From Betaproteobacteria bacterium UBA3031 (lineage in GTDB: Bacteria > Pseudomonadota > Gammaproteobacteria > Burkholderiales > Eutrophovitaceae): a stretch of 44,482 nt of DNA. The stretch spans positions 264 to 44,745 of the forward strand of contig DFDI01000023.1 of the NCBI GenBank assembly GCA_002367635.1, in the 5' to 3' direction. The translations under genes were made by a program, and so were the position numbers. Shown here piece after piece: positions 41,677 to 44,482 of the stretch. Each line of letters opens with the position of its first letter. Position 1 is the first letter of the stretch. The notes beneath the pieces were generated by a model. The model made no database searches and was not told the DNA's origin. It saw nothing but the letters and a program-made list of their open reading frames with translations.

Positions 41677-41693
41677 GAATTGGAGAGAAATAA

Positions 41694-42281
41694 ATGCTGA
41701 ATAGATCAAGCTTGATGTCATTAGAAGAATATGCGACACGGAGATCCTCGTTTCGTACAGAAGTTATGGAGCATAAAAAAAATAGGAAAGCCTATTTAGG
41801 TGAGCATGTGACCTTATTATTTGAGGATGCCTTAACCGTTCAATACCAAGTTCAGGAAATGCTTCGGGTAGAACGAATTTTTGAAGAAGAAGCCATTAAC
41901 GAGGAATTGCACGCTTATTTGCCTTTGGTTCCAGACGGAGGTAACTGGAAGGCGACGCTGTTAATTGAATACCCTGATGAGGCTGAGAGAAAAGTGGCGC
42001 TGTCGAAGCTCATTGATCTTGAAGATCGTGTTTGGGTGCGGGTTCCTGGATTTGATAAGGTTTTTCCTTATGCGGATGAGGACTTGGACCGGGAAAATGC
42101 CGAGAAAACCTCTGCGGTGCATTTTATTAGATTTGAGCTCTCGATTGATATGAGAAAGTCGCTTCTTCACGGATCATCGCTGAGCATTGGAATAGATCAT
42201 CCTAACTACACGGTAGAAATTGAAGAGGTGTCTGAAAGCTTCCGCGACTCTTTGGTGAGGGATCTGATTGCGGATAGTTGA
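41694..42281 (+). CDS. DUF3501 family protein
   Basis: A 195-residue soluble protein starting with RSSLMSLEEYATRRSSFR and containing HVTLLFEDALTVQYQVQEMLR, the recognisable DUF3501 opening. It follows the Fe-S oxidoreductase after 17 bases, with GGAG before the ATG, so the two are one transcription unit. No catalytic motif is visible and its function is unknown. Confidence 0.85.
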   Translation: MLNRSSLMSLEEYATRRSSFRTEVMEHKKNRKAYLGEHVTLLFEDALTVQYQVQEMLRVERIFEEEAINEELHAYLPLVPDGGNWKATLLIEYPDEAERKVALSKLIDLEDRVWVRVPGFDKVFPYADEDLDRENAEKTSAVHFIRFELSIDMRKSLLHGSSLSIGIDHPNYTVEIEEVSESFRDSLVRDLIADS

Positions 42282-42498
42282 GGACGACATTAAAAGTTGC
42301 ACCAATATAGTATCGTTACCGGGTTGAGCGCCTAGAGCCTAAGGCGTTAGCTTTAATTGGCGAAGACCGGCACCGAATTTTGAGAATGTATATGGCTGGA
42401 TCGGCTCACGATCTTTGATCGCGGAGGGGCTTCTATTTTTCTGATATTAGGCACAAAGGCCCTTGCTTCAGGTAAAGTCTCCCATCCACTGACCCGTC
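42282..42498. other. Gap between DUF3501 and CNP1 genes; possible untranslated RNA
   Basis: About 217 bases without a coding frame that I can support, ending in a terminator. CGCCT-AGGCG pairing (about 42329-42346), a GGCTGGATCGGCTCACGATC region and short GC-rich patches give it the look of a structured transcript. It could be the 3' end of the DUF3501 mRNA or a small RNA. I recognise no known RNA family. Confidence 0.25.
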
Positions 42499-42531
42499 AA
42501 CACATCTATTCTTAAAGTTAGATGTGTTTTT
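42499..42531 (+). terminator. Intrinsic terminator
   Basis: AACACATCTA (42499-42508) pairs perfectly with TAGATGTGTT (42519-42528) around a 10-base loop, and the stem runs into five T. It ends transcription from the rubrerythrin-DUF3501 side just before the CNP1 gene. Confidence 0.85.
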
Positions 42532-42543
42532 CAGAAAGTTGAT

Positions 42544-43158
42544 ATGTGCTTTTTTTTAGAGAAATTAAACTCGCTGGTCTGGGGCATCATAGGCTTAGGC
42601 CTGGTCTTGGCGTGTGCCGTTTCCGGTATTCAAATAGATGCGCATGCTCAAACCGATGAGTCAGGTAGGTATAAACAGGACGGATCTATAAATACAAAGG
42701 ATAAATACGAGAAACCACAAAATTGGAATGAGTTGGGTATTGATTTGCCACCACCGCCTCAAAAAAACAGATTCAGTCTTTTTCAGACAACAAGTCAGTC
42801 CGGTTTTCAGTTTCTCGTTGACGTCTCTTCAATTCAGCTGGGAGAGGATGAGGTTGTCCGTATGGTTTTACTTACGGTCTCTCCCAAAGGCAGTGAGAAC
42901 ATAACCTATGAGGGGTTTCGCTGTGAAACCGCGGAGTACAAGTTTTATGCCTCAAGCTTCGGGTTCGATAAGGCGTGGATGCCTGTTAAAAATCCTCGAT
43001 GGCGGGGAGCATTTTACCAAACGGCTAATGGTTACCGAGGGGATTTGTTAAAATATTATATTTGTATCGACGGTGTCAATTTGCTAGATGAGCGGCAATT
43101 AAAGGTGCTCTTCAAGAAAGGAAAAATGAGCAAAAAGAAGGGTCGGCTAAGCCAATGA
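42544..43158 (+). CDS. CNP1-like family exported protein
   Basis: 204 residues with a signal peptide (hydrophobic IIGLGLVLACAVSGI; cleavage near AHA) and the CNP1 features: NWNELGIDLPPPPQKNRF, then a compact beta-rich domain with two Cys (GFRCETAEYKFYASSFGFD, YYICIDGVN). CNP1 ('cryptic neisserial protein') proteins are exported; their role is not known to me. Adjacency to proB and obgE is common in Betaproteobacteria. The start just after a terminator has only a weak ribosome site. Confidence 0.8.
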   Translation: MCFFLEKLNSLVWGIIGLGLVLACAVSGIQIDAHAQTDESGRYKQDGSINTKDKYEKPQNWNELGIDLPPPPQKNRFSLFQTTSQSGFQFLVDVSSIQLGEDEVVRMVLLTVSPKGSENITYEGFRCETAEYKFYASSFGFDKAWMPVKNPRWRGAFYQTANGYRGDLLKYYICIDGVNLLDERQLKVLFKKGKMSKKKGRLSQ

Positions 43159-43180
43159 TTAAGGGTGGCGGGCCTAATTC

Positions 43181-44302
43181 TTAGTCGTCAAGCGCCAGAT
43201 TATCTCTATTGATGAGTTCGAGGTCATCCACGTAGCCGAGTACCTTTGCTATTTGTTCGGAGGGAAGTCCTTTTATACTGTTTATTTCTGAGAAATTGTA
43301 GTTGATGAGTCCGTAGGCAATGACTTTCCCCGACGCGTTGGCACAAGCTACAACATCGCCTCGATCGAAATTCCCTTGAATACCCGTAACACCTATAGGT
43401 AACAAACTTTTATGATTTATGGTTATGGCGCGTATTGCCCCTTCATCAAGAGTGAGTGTGCCGCGAACTTGTAAATGATTGCTGAGCCATTGTTTTCTGG
43501 CGGTCATCACAGGCTTGGAAGCATTCAGCCTGCTACCAATATTTTCCCCAGATAGAATGCGCAATAAGACGTCTGATTCTTTCCCGTTGGCGATGACGGT
43601 ATGCGTTCCGCTGCGCGCAGCTCTTTTTGCCGCACGCAATTTTGTGAGCATGCCGCCACTGCCTAGGTTGGAGCCATTACCTGTAGCCATTTGTTCCAGT
43701 GAGGGGTCACCTGCGTCAGCGACATCAATTTTTTGAACATCTTGAGATGTTCTTGGGTCACCGGTGAAGAGGCCATCTTGATCGGTAAGAATGATGAGCG
43801 TATCCGCCTCAACCAAGTTCGCAACGAGTGCGGCTAAAGTGTCATTATCACCAAACTTAATTTCTTCGGTTGCGATCGAGTCGTTCTCGTTCACAATCGG
43901 TACAATGCCTAGGCCAATCAATGTGCGCAGTGTGGATCGAGCATTTAAATATCGCGTTCTGTTAGCCAAGTCATCATGGGTGAGCAAAATTTGAGCGGTG
44001 TGTAACCCTAAGGCCTGAAAGGCGTCTTCATAGGCTCTGATTAAACCCATCTGCCCGACTGCGGCTGCTGCTTGAAGGTCATGAATCATAGTAGGTCGCA
44101 CTTTCCAGCCCAAACGGAGCATGCCTTCGGCGATTGCTCCGCTGGAAACGAGAATGAGTTCTGATCCTTCTTTTTTGATCTTTACGATTTGTCGAGACCA
44201 CTCCCTAAGGGCAGGCAAGTCAAGCCCTTGGCCATTAGCCGTAATCAGGCTACTGCCAATTTTAACGACGATTCGTTTGATGTGATGCGCCTTAGTGTTC
44301 AT
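43181..44302 (-). CDS. proB: Glutamate 5-kinase
   Basis: A 373-residue enzyme for the first step of proline synthesis, phosphorylating L-glutamate to glutamyl 5-phosphate. The amino-acid kinase domain shows RIVVKIGSSLI, LVSSGAIAEG, VNENDSIATEEIKFGDND, DQDGLFTGDPR and GSGGMLTKLRAA. The C-terminal PUA domain (about residues 277-355) is present, as in the long form. It follows obgE by 17 bases on the minus strand. Confidence 0.96.
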   Translation of the reverse strand: MNTKAHHIKRIVVKIGSSLITANGQGLDLPALREWSRQIVKIKKEGSELILVSSGAIAEGMLRLGWKVRPTMIHDLQAAAAVGQMGLIRAYEDAFQALGLHTAQILLTHDDLANRTRYLNARSTLRTLIGLGIVPIVNENDSIATEEIKFGDNDTLAALVANLVEADTLIILTDQDGLFTGDPRTSQDVQKIDVADAGDPSLEQMATGNGSNLGSGGMLTKLRAAKRAARSGTHTVIANGKESDVLLRILSGENIGSRLNASKPVMTARKQWLSNHLQVRGTLTLDEGAIRAITINHKSLLPIGVTGIQGNFDRGDVVACANASGKVIAYGLINYNFSEINSIKGLPSEQIAKVLGYVDDLELINRDNLALDD

Positions 44303-44319
44303 CTCTCGTCAGGACTCAA

Positions 44320-44482
44320 TTAATGGGATTCGTTCTTATCTTCTTCTAGTTTGCTCATGTATTCCATGATGCTATTAATAAGCGCTGGAGTGCCCTCTGC
44401 GGACAGTGATGAGATTGGGAAAATCTGCGAGCTATCTGCGAGTCCTTTTTTGAGAGCGACGGATATCTCCGCAACAAACGCT
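44320..44482 (-). CDS. obgE: GTPase ObgE, C-terminal end (partial)
   Basis: The last 53 residues of an ORF running off the right end, ending SHstop at 44320. Segments SSQIFPISSLSAEGTPALINSIMEYM match the end of the G domain of Obg (G5 SAL-type motif followed by the final helix). Obg is an essential GTPase in ribosome assembly. The order obgE-proB is conserved in Betaproteobacteria and supports the assignment. Confidence 0.8.
   Translation of the reverse strand, partial: AFVAEISVALKKGLADSSQIFPISSLSAEGTPALINSIMEYMSKLEEDKNESH

Noticed and set aside
1..44482. CRISPR arrays, tRNA/rRNA genes, insertion sequences, phage genes
   Set aside because: No regularly spaced repeats, no T-arm-like GGTTCRAATCC with a cloverleaf, and no transposase or integrase motifs were seen.

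Overview
The window reads as chromosomal DNA of a moderate-GC, free-living aerobic proteobacterium, most like a betaproteobacterium or close relative. The best taxonomic clue is the right end: obgE, proB and a CNP1-family gene are adjacent, next to a rubrerythrin / Fe-S oxidoreductase / DUF3501 group and a DUF3025 gene, arrangements I associate with Betaproteobacteria. The window has 41 recognisable genes and one interrupted gene. I see no tRNA, rRNA, insertion sequence, phage gene or CRISPR array, and no obvious transcription-factor gene. The first ~83 bases look like unrelated high-GC coding DNA fused to the middle of an fpr gene, probably an assembly chimera.

Left third (1-13.5 kb): a 3' piece of ferredoxin-NADP reductase, then a porin behind a promoter that contains a Fur-box-like site. 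A leftward operon follows: a carbohydrate ABC importer (binding protein, two permeases, ATPase) with a D-apionate-lactonase-like gene at its end. Divergent from it are a 2-keto-4-pentenoate-hydratase-family gene interrupted by one in-frame TGA, two phytanoyl-CoA-dioxygenase-family genes, a small exported protein, and (opposite strand) a dienelactone hydrolase fused to an NTF2-like domain.

Middle (13.5-31.5 kb): an orphan family-5 binding lipoprotein, an SDR, a small His-containing membrane protein and a YncE-like beta-propeller lipoprotein ending in a strong terminator; an SDR / methyltransferase / crotonase run; the housekeeping genes ygiQ-like and rluE-like; then a periplasmic redox block with an NTF2-like exported protein, a small exported protein, a c-type cytochrome and a quinoprotein (PQQ) alcohol dehydrogenase whose active site carries the extra Asp typical of lanthanide-dependent enzymes. 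Upstream of it is a translationally coupled three-gene operon for an MMPL/RND transporter, a LolA-fold periplasmic protein and an outer-membrane barrel, which looks like a complete envelope conduit for a hydrophobic substrate.

Right third (31.5-44.5 kb): a leftward catabolic operon (SDR, Zn-alcohol dehydrogenase, Ldh2-type 2-hydroxyacid dehydrogenase, RraA/HMG-aldolase-like) divergent from acylating acetaldehyde dehydrogenase and 4-hydroxy-2-oxovalerate aldolase. Together with the broken hydratase these match the lower meta-cleavage route to pyruvate and acetyl-CoA, although no ring-cleavage gene is present. Then come an LhgO-like FAD oxidase, DUF3025, the rubrerythrin group, CNP1, proB and the 3' end of obgE. 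Overall the region combines uptake of organic substrates, periplasmic and cytoplasmic alcohol/aldehyde oxidation, and a few housekeeping genes.
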